NCBI GenBank assembly: GCA_020636505.1 | Contig: JACJXR010000002.1 | Location: 62,001 to 126,000, forward strand | Direction of reading: 5' to 3' | Source: Chitinophagales bacterium | GTDB taxonomy: Bacteria; Bacteroidota; Bacteroidia; Chitinophagales; Chitinophagaceae | Length of the DNA: 64,000 nt | Position numbers and translations under genes: made by a program | Notes under the pieces: model-generated | The model's database searches: none | Told to the model about the DNA's origin: nothing | The model's input: the letters and a program-made list of their open reading frames with translations, nothing else | Part shown: in pieces, positions 26,651-35,283 of the stretch | How the letters are laid out: the number at the start of each line of letters is the position of its first letter | How positions within the stretch are numbered: the stretch's first letter is position 1

Positions 26651-27982
26651 ATGGCCGACAATCGATTTGCTAAACTTCGTTCGTACTGGTTCACTCCTGT
26701 GAATAACAGTCCCCTTATCACGTTCAGGATATTGTTCGGAGTTATCATGTTCATGGAGTTTAGCGGGTCACTCACTTCAGGCTGGGTTAAGGAAGTTTAT
26801 ATACAAGCTCCATTCCGTTTCACATTCATCGGATTCGAGTTTCTTCAAAACATGCATGGCCCGGTCATGTATGTATACTTCTTGGTGGCAACCATACTGT
26901 CACTGTTGGTGATTGTAGGATTGTTTTACCGTCCGGCATCCATACTCTTGGCACTCATGTGGACGGCTGTGTATTTTTCTCAAAAAAGTCATTACAACAA
27001 CCACTATTACCTTATGGTGCTCATTGGATGGATGATGACAATGATGCCTGCCAACCGCAGGGCTTCAATGGATGTAAAATGGAAGCTTGTCAAACCTACA
27101 AATGAATGTCACCGATGGCAGATTCAGCTTTTTATCATTCAAATCGCCATCGTATACATATATGCATCTATCGCTAAGATGTATCCCGATTGGTTGAATG
27201 CGGTACCGGTGAAACTGTGGTTTTCTAGAAGAGCCAGCATGCCGTTCTTCGGCCGTTTCTTTGGCAACGAGACTTTTGCATTCTTCATATCATACAGCGG
27301 TATCATATTCGACCTCTTGATAGTACCCGCCCTATTGTGGAGGCGAACAAGAATATTGGCTGTCGCGGCAATGTTGTTCTTTCACTTCTTCAATGGCTCT
27401 GTCTTCGGTATAGGTGTATTCCCCTACTTGGCCATGAGTCTTAATGTATTCTTTTTTCCCGGAAAAACATTTGATAATGTATTGGGTATTGTACAACAAC
27501 CCTTTTCTTATAAAACACCTGAGATATCCAAGCAGAACATGGTTGTGATACTTATATCCATGTATGTGGTATGGCAAGTGCTTACTCCGCTTAGACACCA
27601 CCTCTACAAGGGAGACGTTACATGGACCGAAGAGGGTCATCGAATGAGTTGGCGGATGATGCTTCGTACAAAATCAGGAAGAGGTGTTTTCAAGGTAAAA
27701 GACAAAAACTCTGATAGTGTTTGGGTGGTACGACCCAATGAATATCTGATGAGGTATCAAGCAAACGATGTTGCCAAAAAACCTGACTTCATCTGGCAAT
27801 TCTCCAAACTATTGAAGAGCAAATACAAAGAAAAAGGATACGATGTAGAGGTTTATGCGGAATGCTTCTGCTCACTGAACGGTCGCCCCGAAAAGCCGAT
27901 GGTCGACCCCAATGTGGATATAGCTGCCCAAGAATGGAAACCGTTCACCCACCACAACTGGGTAATGACGGAGTACGAATAA
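26651..27982 (+). CDS. HTTM-domain membrane protein, vitamin K-dependent gamma-carboxylase-like
   Basis: 443 residues. At least eight hydrophobic helices make up the HTTM domain shared with vitamin K-dependent gamma-glutamyl carboxylases. A soluble C-terminal part includes the family stretch TWTEEGHRMSWRMMLRTKSG. IVYIYASIAKMYPDW (K176) lines up by eye with the human carboxylase stretch holding catalytic Lys218. Bacterial homologues have no firmly known substrate. It is followed after 24 nt by the exosortase gene on the same strand, so the two probably share a transcript. Confidence 0.85.
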   Translation: MADNRFAKLRSYWFTPVNNSPLITFRILFGVIMFMEFSGSLTSGWVKEVYIQAPFRFTFIGFEFLQNMHGPVMYVYFLVATILSLLVIVGLFYRPASILLALMWTAVYFSQKSHYNNHYYLMVLIGWMMTMMPANRRASMDVKWKLVKPTNECHRWQIQLFIIQIAIVYIYASIAKMYPDWLNAVPVKLWFSRRASMPFFGRFFGNETFAFFISYSGIIFDLLIVPALLWRRTRILAVAAMLFFHFFNGSVFGIGVFPYLAMSLNVFFFPGKTFDNVLGIVQQPFSYKTPEISKQNMVVILISMYVVWQVLTPLRHHLYKGDVTWTEEGHRMSWRMMLRTKSGRGVFKVKDKNSDSVWVVRPNEYLMRYQANDVAKKPDFIWQFSKLLKSKYKEKGYDVEVYAECFCSLNGRPEKPMVDPNVDIAAQEWKPFTHHNWVMTEYE

Positions 27983-28006
27983 TAAGTTTTAATTTAGACG
28001 ACAAGC

Positions 28007-28522
28007 ATGTCGGGAATCAATAAGTATACAAGCAAAATACCAAAACATTTACGGCCTTACATTATACGAGGTGTGATAGTGGTTGTGGCATGGAACCTGC
28101 TCTACCATTTGCTGTTAAAGCCGTTGGGTATCCCTGACGACCAACTCACAAAATCCGTACAGACCGGAGCAATGAAGCTTCTGTCCTTCTTCTACAACGA
28201 TATTGCTCCCGATGGCACGGCGATTCGTATTAATGGGACAAAGTCTGTAAACATCGCCCGTCAATGCAATGGACTTGAATTGATGATACTGTATTTGGGA
28301 TTCATCATTTGTGTGCCCACAAACACCAAACGAATGTTATCGTTCGCCATATTGGGTACAATAATCATTTACATACTGAATGTGATAAGGACAGCTTGGT
28401 TGGCTTCACTTTATTTCAATGGGTTCAAGTTTGCAGACATAGCACATCACTTCGTGTTTAAGATCGTTATTTATGCTGTTGTGTTTTTCGGATGGGTACT
28501 TTACATGAGAAAAAACAAATAG
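28007..28522 (+). CDS. Exosortase family transpeptidase (XrtX-like)
   Basis: 171 residues, polytopic inner-membrane protein of the exosortase/archaeosortase family. The three family catalytic residues are visible and correctly spaced: Cys87 in IARQCNGLELM, Arg128 in NVIRTAWLA, and His147/His148 in DIAHHFVFK. It is short for the family, as are the Bacteroidota forms. These enzymes cleave C-terminal tripartite signals of secreted proteins. The following gene is its probable accessory protein, and a matching substrate lies at 32287. The assignment to the XrtX subgroup rests on that context. Confidence 0.87.
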   Translation: MSGINKYTSKIPKHLRPYIIRGVIVVVAWNLLYHLLLKPLGIPDDQLTKSVQTGAMKLLSFFYNDIAPDGTAIRINGTKSVNIARQCNGLELMILYLGFIICVPTNTKRMLSFAILGTIIIYILNVIRTAWLASLYFNGFKFADIAHHFVFKIVIYAVVFFGWVLYMRKNK

Positions 28523-28523
28523 C

Positions 28524-28913
28524 ATGAGTTATCGAAGCAAATTACTCATCGGAATATTACTGATAACCATCGTTTGCTTTATCGATTATCAATATCTGAC
28601 AGAAGGTATTGAAGCTCGCCGCATATCACCGTTGGTAAGACAAGCAGGCCACCTTGCAGTACTGGCCGCTATCGTTCCGATAGGATATTGGGCATGGAAG
28701 TCGCACCCTATGCAATGGACCAAAAGCATATGGGTAACATCTTATATCATAGCGTTTATCGTCCTCCTTCTTGTTGGTATCATACAATGGCAAACACGAT
28801 TTTTCAGCAATGAAATACTGGACAGATTCTACGACTTGCGCATTTTCTTCACAAGCCCATTGGCGTTCATTGTATTATATATGTTGACTGTAATTGCCAA
28901 GAAAAGAGGCTAA
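28524..28913 (+). CDS. Exosortase-associated membrane protein
   Basis: 129 residues with four predicted helices (LLIGILLITIVCFIDY; LAVLAAIVPIGYWAW; VTSYIIAFIVLLLVGII; LAFIVLYMLTVIA). It starts one base after the exosortase stop. A small four-helix protein in this place matches the accessory membrane proteins that accompany exosortases of Bacteroidota. Its exact role is unknown. Confidence 0.75.
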   Translation: MSYRSKLLIGILLITIVCFIDYQYLTEGIEARRISPLVRQAGHLAVLAAIVPIGYWAWKSHPMQWTKSIWVTSYIIAFIVLLLVGIIQWQTRFFSNEILDRFYDLRIFFTSPLAFIVLYMLTVIAKKRG

Positions 28914-29135
28914 GGTTTATCCACAGGTGTTATTAACGTCGCCAAATAACACATAAACAAATAATTACAAAACAATTATTTAATAATACACAAATACATA
29001 TAGTGGAATCATTTACATAATTTTGTAATTGTATACAGTTCATTCTGTATCAGATACATATAGGGGATCATTCTTTTATTGCATGTTGATTTGATTTTGG
29101 TGGTATACCATCCAAAAAACGGATGGTTACATACA

Positions 29136-29153
29136 AATGCATACGTATGCATT
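29136..29153. promoter_or_regulatory. 18-bp perfect palindrome
   Basis: AATGCATACGTATGCATT equals its own reverse complement. It lies about 70 bases upstream of the -33 box at 29220 and is a candidate operator for a dimeric regulator. Confidence 0.5.
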
Positions 29154-29197
29154 GACACCGAAATAACTCAAGTACACATTTGCATTTTGTTATTCCG

Positions 29198-29214
29198 TTG
29201 TTAACCGTTAACAA
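29198..29214. promoter_or_regulatory. Inverted repeat with GTTAAC half-sites
   Basis: TTGTTAAC-C-GTTAACAA, 8+1+8 perfect inverted repeat ending 5 bases upstream of the -33 TTG. The same hexamer recurs upstream of the small gene at 42981, so the two may share a regulator. Confidence 0.5.
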
Positions 29215-29219
29215 AATCA

Positions 29220-29249
29220 TTGCTAACGAATGTCCCACCAATACTTTTG
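29220..29249 (+). promoter_or_regulatory. Promoter of the propeller / PID-CTERM unit
   Basis: TTG at 29220-29222 and TACTTTTG at 29242-29249 with a 19-base spacer. The leader to the ATG at 29282 is about 26 nt. Confidence 0.75.
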
Positions 29250-29281
29250 AAACAACATATAAAGGATAAACAATAGCAAAC

Positions 29282-32269
29282 ATGAGAAACTTTATTAAAC
29301 TATTACCGGTAATAGCGCTTGTAATACTGAGTAATACAACCCGTGCACAATGGTCTACTGTGGGTAGTTCAGGTATCACATCCGGTGTGGCCAACTATAC
29401 AGATATGGCTATAGACAACAATAACAATGTGTATATAGCTTACTCAGACAATGCCAATAGTGGTAAGTTATCTGTAAAAAAATGGAACGGCAGTAGCTGG
29501 TCCAGCATCGGTACAGGTATCTCCAACAGTTCTGTGGCATATGTTTCAATAGTTATAGACCAAAATAACAACTATGTATATGTTGCATATAAAGACTATA
29601 GTGTCAGCGGTAAGCTTACTGTAAAAAAATATAACGGCAGTAACTGGTATACTGTAGGTAGTACAGGTATCACAAGCAGCTCTGTCGACTATGTATCTGC
29701 AGCTATTTACAATGGCTATATCTATGTATTGTACAGCGACAATAACCGTAGCGGGAAAGCTACATGCGCTTATTATTACAACGGCAACTGGTATGCTTTG
29801 GGGGGTACAGGATTCACTTATACATCTGCCGACTATACATCTTTGGTTATCACACCTGATGGCTACGCGTATATGGCATATAAGGACAACAACAATAATC
29901 CTAAAGCGATGCAATGGACAAGCAATGGCTGGTCATCAATGGGCACTGTCTCATCCAGTTCATGCTCTGAAGTATCAATAGCCGCTGATACCAACAATAA
30001 TCCTTACATAGCTTATAAAGACATAAGTAACAGTAGTAAGCTCACTGTGAAAAAACATAACGGTAGCAGTTGGTCTACAGTAGGTTCATCAGGATTCACG
30101 CCAAGCAGTGTCAACACACCTAAGATCGTGATCAATCAGGATAACAATACTCCATATGTTGTTTATGGCGACAATGCCAACAGCCAAAAGGCATCTGTCA
30201 TGAAATACAGTAGCAGTAGCTGGAGCAATGTTGGTAGTGCAGGTTTCTCGTCAAACACAGTTGATTACACCACCATGGCAATAGATGATAATGGAGTTGT
30301 TTATGTCGGTTATAAAGACAATTCGCAAAGCAACAAAGCCACAGTAATGAAATACACCAGCAGTGGTGGTGGTGGTAGCGGCTTCACTTGGGATGGGTCT
30401 TCAAGCAGTGATTGGAACACCTCTGCAAACTGGGCGGGTAACACAGTCCCTTCTTCTTCAGATGATGTTGTCATACCTTCTTCAGGTGTAACCCACTGGC
30501 CCAATATCAATTATTACACAAGTGTATACTGTAAAGATTTGACCATACAAAGTGGTGCAACGCTAACGCTTAATTATAGTAGTGCCAAGCTTAGAGTTTA
30601 TGGCGACATCGACAACAATGGCACATTCAATGCATCGTCGGGCAGAATAGAAATGCGTGGTTCTTCAGCACAATCAATATCATCTGTACACAACTTGGAA
30701 ATAGATGAATTAAGATTACAGAATTACAGTGGATGTACACTTAACGATACTGTCACTATCATCGACCGCTATATACCTAGTTATGGTACACTTACCACCA
30801 ATAACAAATTGGTTTTGAAAAGCACAAGCACCAAAACCGCAAGAATATATAAAGGAAGCACAAGCGGAGGCTACATCAGTGGTCAAGTAACCGTACAACA
30901 GTACATACCAAGCGGAAGAAGGGCATTTAGGTTCTTCAGCCATCCATTCAGTTCTGCAATTCCATTATCTCAACTGACAGACGATATTGACATTACAGGC
31001 CAAGGAGGTACAACCAACGGATTTACAGCTGTACAAGTAAATGCCCCTTCTGCTTTCTGGTTCGATGTAACAACTGCCGATACCAGTACCGCCGGTAACA
31101 ACCCGGGATGGAAAGACTTCACATCGGCAAACACTTCAAGTTGGGACCCTTATGAAATGGCAAGAATACTGTTCCGTGGCTCAAAAGGACAAGGTTTGAC
31201 TTCCGGTTCATATACTCCTGATTCTGTTACGCTTGATATGACAGGCACTCTTAACCAGGGTAACAAAACGATCAACATTACTAAAGGCAGCAACTCAAAC
31301 TTCATTATCTGCGGTAACCCGTATGCCAGTCAAGTAGACCTAAGTTCAGTAAGTACCAACAACGTAAGTTCAAACTTCTGTGTTTGGGATCCGAATCAGG
31401 GTACTTGGGGTGGTTATACTTCTCACCAGTTCAGTTCAAGCTATATATTACCTGCTTACAGTGCGTTCGTTACTGAAGTTTCCGGTGGTAGTACTGCTAC
31501 ATTCTACTTTCAGGAGTATGACAAAACATCAAGTACACCGGCGGGACTTTTCAAAGGAGACCCTGTATCGATAGAAGACACCAACTACATTGTAGAACTG
31601 AGTATTGAAGACAACAACCTTTTCTGGGATAGAATATTGATAGAATTCGACTCTTCTGCAAATGCAAAGCAAGACAAAGAAGACATGGTCAAGTTCTACA
31701 ACCCTGACCTTGACTTCTATACATTGATGGACGATTCCACTCGTATCTCAATAGATGTAAGACCATATGAATATGGTAAGATGATACCATTGGGTATCGT
31801 AGCATATGAAAAAATGCACTTGGTGGTTCGTGTACCACAATTCAAAGTACCTGATGGAGCCAAACTGTACTTTCATGACAACTATCTCAATAAAGTATTT
31901 GAGTTGAAAAAAGGTTTTGAATACTGGTTTGATGTGGATACAAACAAAGCTGCATCTATGGGCACCAATCGTTTTGCAATAAACATGGGTTACCCTGTAG
32001 CTGTATCAAATGCCAACAAAGAGATAACCACTCAAATACACATTGCACCAAACCCTGTTAGCTCAACGCTCAACATCATATATACAGGTGTTGCAGAACA
32101 AAGCACAATACGTATAGTGGACGCAACAGGTAAAACACACATGCAACAAACAATGCCTGCAGCAGTGGGTAAAATGTCCATACCTGTTAGTGACCTACCT
32201 AACGGATTATATATTCTTGAACTGAAAAGCAACGGTTCTAGATTGATAGAAAAATTCATAAAGAACTAA
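29282..32269 (+). CDS. Large secreted protein with seven propeller-like repeats and T9SS signal
   Basis: 995 residues. The signal peptide (MRNFIKLLPVIALVILSNTTRA) is followed from Trp24 by seven repeats of about 48 residues, each starting W-S/Y-x-hydrophobic-G, with A-I-D-N-x-N-x-hydrophobic-Y-hydrophobic-A-Y-x-D in the middle. They end at a Gly-rich linker near residue 365. Seven such units predict a seven-bladed beta-propeller. A beta-helix-like middle part and an unassigned domain follow. The last 80 residues form a T9SS type A signal (IHIAPNPVSSTLNI, VDATGKTHMQQ, NGLYILEL, EKFIKN). It lies 17 nt upstream of the PID-CTERM gene and probably shares its transcript. Confidence 0.9.
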   Translation: MRNFIKLLPVIALVILSNTTRAQWSTVGSSGITSGVANYTDMAIDNNNNVYIAYSDNANSGKLSVKKWNGSSWSSIGTGISNSSVAYVSIVIDQNNNYVYVAYKDYSVSGKLTVKKYNGSNWYTVGSTGITSSSVDYVSAAIYNGYIYVLYSDNNRSGKATCAYYYNGNWYALGGTGFTYTSADYTSLVITPDGYAYMAYKDNNNNPKAMQWTSNGWSSMGTVSSSSCSEVSIAADTNNNPYIAYKDISNSSKLTVKKHNGSSWSTVGSSGFTPSSVNTPKIVINQDNNTPYVVYGDNANSQKASVMKYSSSSWSNVGSAGFSSNTVDYTTMAIDDNGVVYVGYKDNSQSNKATVMKYTSSGGGGSGFTWDGSSSSDWNTSANWAGNTVPSSSDDVVIPSSGVTHWPNINYYTSVYCKDLTIQSGATLTLNYSSAKLRVYGDIDNNGTFNASSGRIEMRGSSAQSISSVHNLEIDELRLQNYSGCTLNDTVTIIDRYIPSYGTLTTNNKLVLKSTSTKTARIYKGSTSGGYISGQVTVQQYIPSGRRAFRFFSHPFSSAIPLSQLTDDIDITGQGGTTNGFTAVQVNAPSAFWFDVTTADTSTAGNNPGWKDFTSANTSSWDPYEMARILFRGSKGQGLTSGSYTPDSVTLDMTGTLNQGNKTINITKGSNSNFIICGNPYASQVDLSSVSTNNVSSNFCVWDPNQGTWGGYTSHQFSSSYILPAYSAFVTEVSGGSTATFYFQEYDKTSSTPAGLFKGDPVSIEDTNYIVELSIEDNNLFWDRILIEFDSSANAKQDKEDMVKFYNPDLDFYTLMDDSTRISIDVRPYEYGKMIPLGIVAYEKMHLVVRVPQFKVPDGAKLYFHDNYLNKVFELKKGFEYWFDVDTNKAASMGTNRFAINMGYPVAVSNANKEITTQIHIAPNPVSSTLNIIYTGVAEQSTIRIVDATGKTHMQQTMPAAVGKMSIPVSDLPNGLYILELKSNGSRLIEKFIKN

Positions 32270-32286
32270 TACAAATTTTCAAACCG

Positions 32287-32634
32287 ATGAAAAACTTATG
32301 TAACAAACTTGCTATTGTTGCTTTGATATTGATAGCGATATCATTCAAAGTAAATGCCGGAGGTCCTGGGTTTGACAAAGATGTATATACTTGGGGTAAC
32401 GATAGTGATGATGATTCCAATAGCACTGATGACGACTCTTACAATGGTGGTGGTGGCTATGGAGGCGGTGGCTATGGAGGCTATGACGATGACGACGACA
32501 ACTGGAATAATGACGACGATTGTAACGATATTCCACTTGATGGGGGTATGAGTTTCTTGGCAATGGCCGGAGTAGCGTATGGCATCAAGAGAATCGCCGA
32601 CAACAAAGCAAAAAACAAAGAACAGGATAAGTAA
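32287..32634 (+). CDS. Small Asp/Gly-rich protein with PID-CTERM-like exosortase signal
   Basis: 115 residues. Signal peptide (MKNLCNKLAIVALILIAISFKVNA), then a low-complexity body of Asp/Asn and Gly/Tyr (about 37-82). The C-terminus is a classic tripartite sorting signal: P83-L84-D85-G86-G87, a hydrophobic helix (MSFLAMAGVAYGI), then the basic KRI and a polar tail. This matches the PID-CTERM type (P-I-D-G-G), with Leu for Ile, and it is the likely substrate of the exosortase at 28007. Too small to be an enzyme; perhaps a surface or matrix component. Confidence 0.82.
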   Translation: MKNLCNKLAIVALILIAISFKVNAGGPGFDKDVYTWGNDSDDDSNSTDDDSYNGGGGYGGGGYGGYDDDDDNWNNDDDCNDIPLDGGMSFLAMAGVAYGIKRIADNKAKNKEQDK

Positions 32635-32658
32635 GAGATTTTATAGCTTTGGCTTACT

Positions 32659-33159
32659 ATGCAAAGAATACCAACCTTATTAAGTAAGATTCAAGAGCTA
32701 TCCAATAAAAGAGATATTACAGAGATCGATGTGGACCTCATGCTTGACTATACAAGAGTTATGTATGCAGATCTACTCGAACTGAAAAAACAAACGGGAG
32801 GAGCATCAGTTCCTCCTGTTAAAAATACACCAAGGCCTGTCATCAATTTAGCGGAGGATGATACTCCCTCTGCAGTTGTCGAGGAAGTAAAAGCTCAACC
32901 CTTTGAATCGGCGATAAACAATAAGGACATCCGAACTTACATAGGCATCAACGACAAATATCTTTACATCAACGAACTGTTCGACGATGATAAATCAGAG
33001 TACGATTCTGTGATAAAAAGGATAAATGCTTTCAACTCATTTGACGAAGCGGAAAGTTGGCTAAATGACAATATCAGCATCAAGAACAATTGGGATGGTG
33101 ACGATGAGACGGTAATGTCTTTCTATGAGCTGCTCAACAGCTTCTTTTCAGAAAGGTAG
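32659..33159 (+). CDS. Hypothetical cytoplasmic protein
   Basis: 166 residues without signal peptide or membrane helices. An N-terminal helical part (IQELSNKRDITEIDVDLMLDYTRVMYADLLELKKQ) is joined by a Pro/acidic linker to a C-terminal helical part (INNKDIRTYIGINDKYLYINELF, FDEAESWLNDN). No family was recognised, although the two-part layout is frequent in Bacteroidota. It follows the PID-CTERM gene by 24 nt, and its 3' end overlaps that of waaA on the other strand by 37 nt. Confidence 0.72.
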   Translation: MQRIPTLLSKIQELSNKRDITEIDVDLMLDYTRVMYADLLELKKQTGGASVPPVKNTPRPVINLAEDDTPSAVVEEVKAQPFESAINNKDIRTYIGINDKYLYINELFDDDKSEYDSVIKRINAFNSFDEAESWLNDNISIKNNWDGDDETVMSFYELLNSFFSER

Positions 33160-34382
33160 TTCATTATTTTTCCCGTAGCACCTGTGTTGCTCATCACATA
33201 TTTTCCGGAGGCACTGCAAGCCGACTCATAACTCAATTTGTCGGACATCAAAGAGTCTATATATGTACTGAGTTCTTCCGCATTATTCACTACATGCGAG
33301 GCACCTGCCTCTATCATGTCTGCTGCTTCTTTGAATTTCCCATAATTGGGACCGTGTGCTATCGGCACACCATATACTGCAGCCTCCAAAATATTGTGAA
33401 TTCCACTCTTAGTAAAACCGCCACCCAAGTAGGCAATATCTGCATAGTCGTAGAGCCTTAGCAATAAACCGATAGTATCAACTATCAACACCCTTTTGGA
33501 ACTCATTTCGGGCGAATACTCCGACCACAATACGGAATCGGAACCAAATAGGTCGGTCAACTGTTTGATATGCGATTCGTTGATCTCGTGAGGTGCTATT
33601 ATCAGCTTCCAATCAGAGTCAAACTGTTGAAATGCTCCATGTAGCAATTGCTCGTCATCCCCCCATGTGCTACCTGCAACAAGCACCTTAGCATCTCCTA
33701 CAAATGCGTCAACCTCGGGAATAGCGGTTTTATTTCCTACAGCCTCTACAACTCTATCAAACCTTGTATCTCCTCCTATACTTACATGTTCTACTCCGGC
33801 ACGTTCCAACAATTGCATGGATATGGCATCCTGCACAAAAATGTGAGTGAATGCATGCAGCATTCTACGATGCAGTCTTCCATACCACTTGAAGAAGGGC
33901 TGGTCTTTTCTGAAAATGGCGGATATCAAAATAAGCGGTGTACCTATCTTGGCTATTTTCATAAGCATGAAGTACCATAAGTCGTATTTGACAAATAGGC
34001 AAAGCTTAGGTTGAACCAATCTGATGAATTTGGCAGCATTATACGCACTGTCCAATGGTAGATAAAACACGTAGTCCGCTCCTTCATAGTTCTTCCTCAC
34101 TTCGTATCCTGAAGGCGAGAAGAATGTCAATACTATTGCATGAGAACTGTATTCTTTGCGTAAACATTCCAACACCGGCCGGCCTTGCTCAAACTCTCCA
34201 AGAGAGGCGCAGTGCATCCAGATTCGCGGCCGTGTTTCGTTGATGAGCACATACCTGATTTGATTCAACAAGCCTCTCCTACCCTTTACAAACAGTTTTG
34301 CTTTGGGATTGAAAAGAGAGGCTATTGCTACGCCTGAAGCGTATACTCTGATAGCCAGCCAATAAATGAATACCGACAGCAT
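33123..34382 (-). CDS. waaA: 3-deoxy-D-manno-octulosonic acid (Kdo) transferase
   Basis: 419 residues, GT30 family enzyme that moves Kdo from CMP-Kdo to lipid A precursor at the inner membrane. Signatures: an N-terminal membrane anchor, then RIWMHCASLGEFEQGRPVLE (with the catalytic Glu of the family), DLWYFMLMKIAKIGTPLILISAIF, and the C-terminal sugar-nucleotide part YLGGGFTKSGIHNILEAAVYGVPIAHGPNYGKF. It shows that the organism makes Kdo-containing LPS. Its 3' end overlaps the convergent hypothetical gene by 37 nt. Confidence 0.95.
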   Translation of the reverse strand: MLSVFIYWLAIRVYASGVAIASLFNPKAKLFVKGRRGLLNQIRYVLINETRPRIWMHCASLGEFEQGRPVLECLRKEYSSHAIVLTFFSPSGYEVRKNYEGADYVFYLPLDSAYNAAKFIRLVQPKLCLFVKYDLWYFMLMKIAKIGTPLILISAIFRKDQPFFKWYGRLHRRMLHAFTHIFVQDAISMQLLERAGVEHVSIGGDTRFDRVVEAVGNKTAIPEVDAFVGDAKVLVAGSTWGDDEQLLHGAFQQFDSDWKLIIAPHEINESHIKQLTDLFGSDSVLWSEYSPEMSSKRVLIVDTIGLLLRLYDYADIAYLGGGFTKSGIHNILEAAVYGVPIAHGPNYGKFKEAADMIEAGASHVVNNAEELSTYIDSLMSDKLSYESACSASGKYVMSNTGATGKIMNYLSEKKLLSSS

Positions 34383-35143
34383 TATTCAAAAAAGATATCT
34401 TCTGACTTATGTCTGAATATCGGGATGTACCAACCGCCTCTTATGCCGAACAACATATCAAAACGCGAGTCCGTTCCGGGGCGTCTTACATCGTACAACC
34501 AGTTTCTCCTACCCGCAGTGAAGCCGGCTACAAGGTCCAAACCGATATGAAAGTTCAAGATGTTACGTTTTGATATATAACTGTAACCCACGTACTGTTC
34601 CAAAAACCATCCGTTCGTCAACCTATCATAACCTTTTATATAATCATCCCGAAGTGAGCTTATTTCACCATCCCTATCACGGATGAATATCTTATGTTGC
34701 ATGAAGCCCACAGTGGTAAGTGCCAAAACACCGTTGTCTGCACTGTTCTTCCCGATAGGGAATATTTTACCGCCTTGCATACCGATCATATATCCGCGCT
34801 CACCTATCGTCACACCGATACGCTGGCCTGTTTGACCTATAAAAGAACCATACCTATCCTGAATATTGGCCATAAGAGAATCCTCTCTAAGCAAGCTGCC
34901 GAAAATGAAATCGAACTTCGGTCCTACCACCCAATTCGACTTGAATTTGTAAAACACTTGCGCTCCAACTCTATAGCTTGGTCCAAACCTGTCCGCCATA
35001 TCTCCACCCGGCAAGTCGAAAGCCCCATTAAACCCAAGTACGAAACCCTTCTTTGCCTCCGGTTTTTCAGTGGCAAACAATCCATCTTGAGCTTTTGCAC
35101 CGATACCCATCAAAATCAGTAAACAAAACATTAAAATCCTCAT
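34382..35143 (-). CDS. Predicted outer-membrane barrel protein upstream of waaA
   Basis: 253 residues from ATG 35141-35143, which gives a signal peptide (MRILMFCLLILMGIGAKAQ); the longer start at 35197 does not. Alternating aromatic strands (VLGFNGAFDLPGGDMADRFG, VGAQVFYKF, WFLEQYVGYSYI, IGLDLVAGFTAG, IRGGWYIPIF) suggest a beta-barrel. It shares one base with waaA, so the two are translationally coupled and a link to the outer membrane is likely. No family was named. Confidence 0.74.
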   Translation of the reverse strand: MRILMFCLLILMGIGAKAQDGLFATEKPEAKKGFVLGFNGAFDLPGGDMADRFGPSYRVGAQVFYKFKSNWVVGPKFDFIFGSLLREDSLMANIQDRYGSFIGQTGQRIGVTIGERGYMIGMQGGKIFPIGKNSADNGVLALTTVGFMQHKIFIRDRDGEISSLRDDYIKGYDRLTNGWFLEQYVGYSYISKRNILNFHIGLDLVAGFTAGRRNWLYDVRRPGTDSRFDMLFGIRGGWYIPIFRHKSEDIFFE

Positions 35144-35283
35144 GCACCTATTGTATTTCAAGCCGTGAAGATAGCTAAAAACCATGGGTGTATCCACCTG
35201 ATATCCGTCCTATAAACAGTTTTGACATTATTTTGATGAATGAGGGGTAAGGCGTAGGTTTGCAATCGTTTTAATATATAGCT

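Larger units (their letters stand above)
28914..29281. other. Control region with palindromes upstream of the propeller protein gene
   Basis: 368 bases without a gene. It holds a 10-bp palindrome (29101-29110), a 7-bp hairpin ACCATCC/GGATGGT (29107-29127), an 18-bp perfect palindrome (29136-29153), the repeat TTGTTAAC-C-GTTAACAA (29198-29214) and a promoter (29220-29249). Confidence 0.7.
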
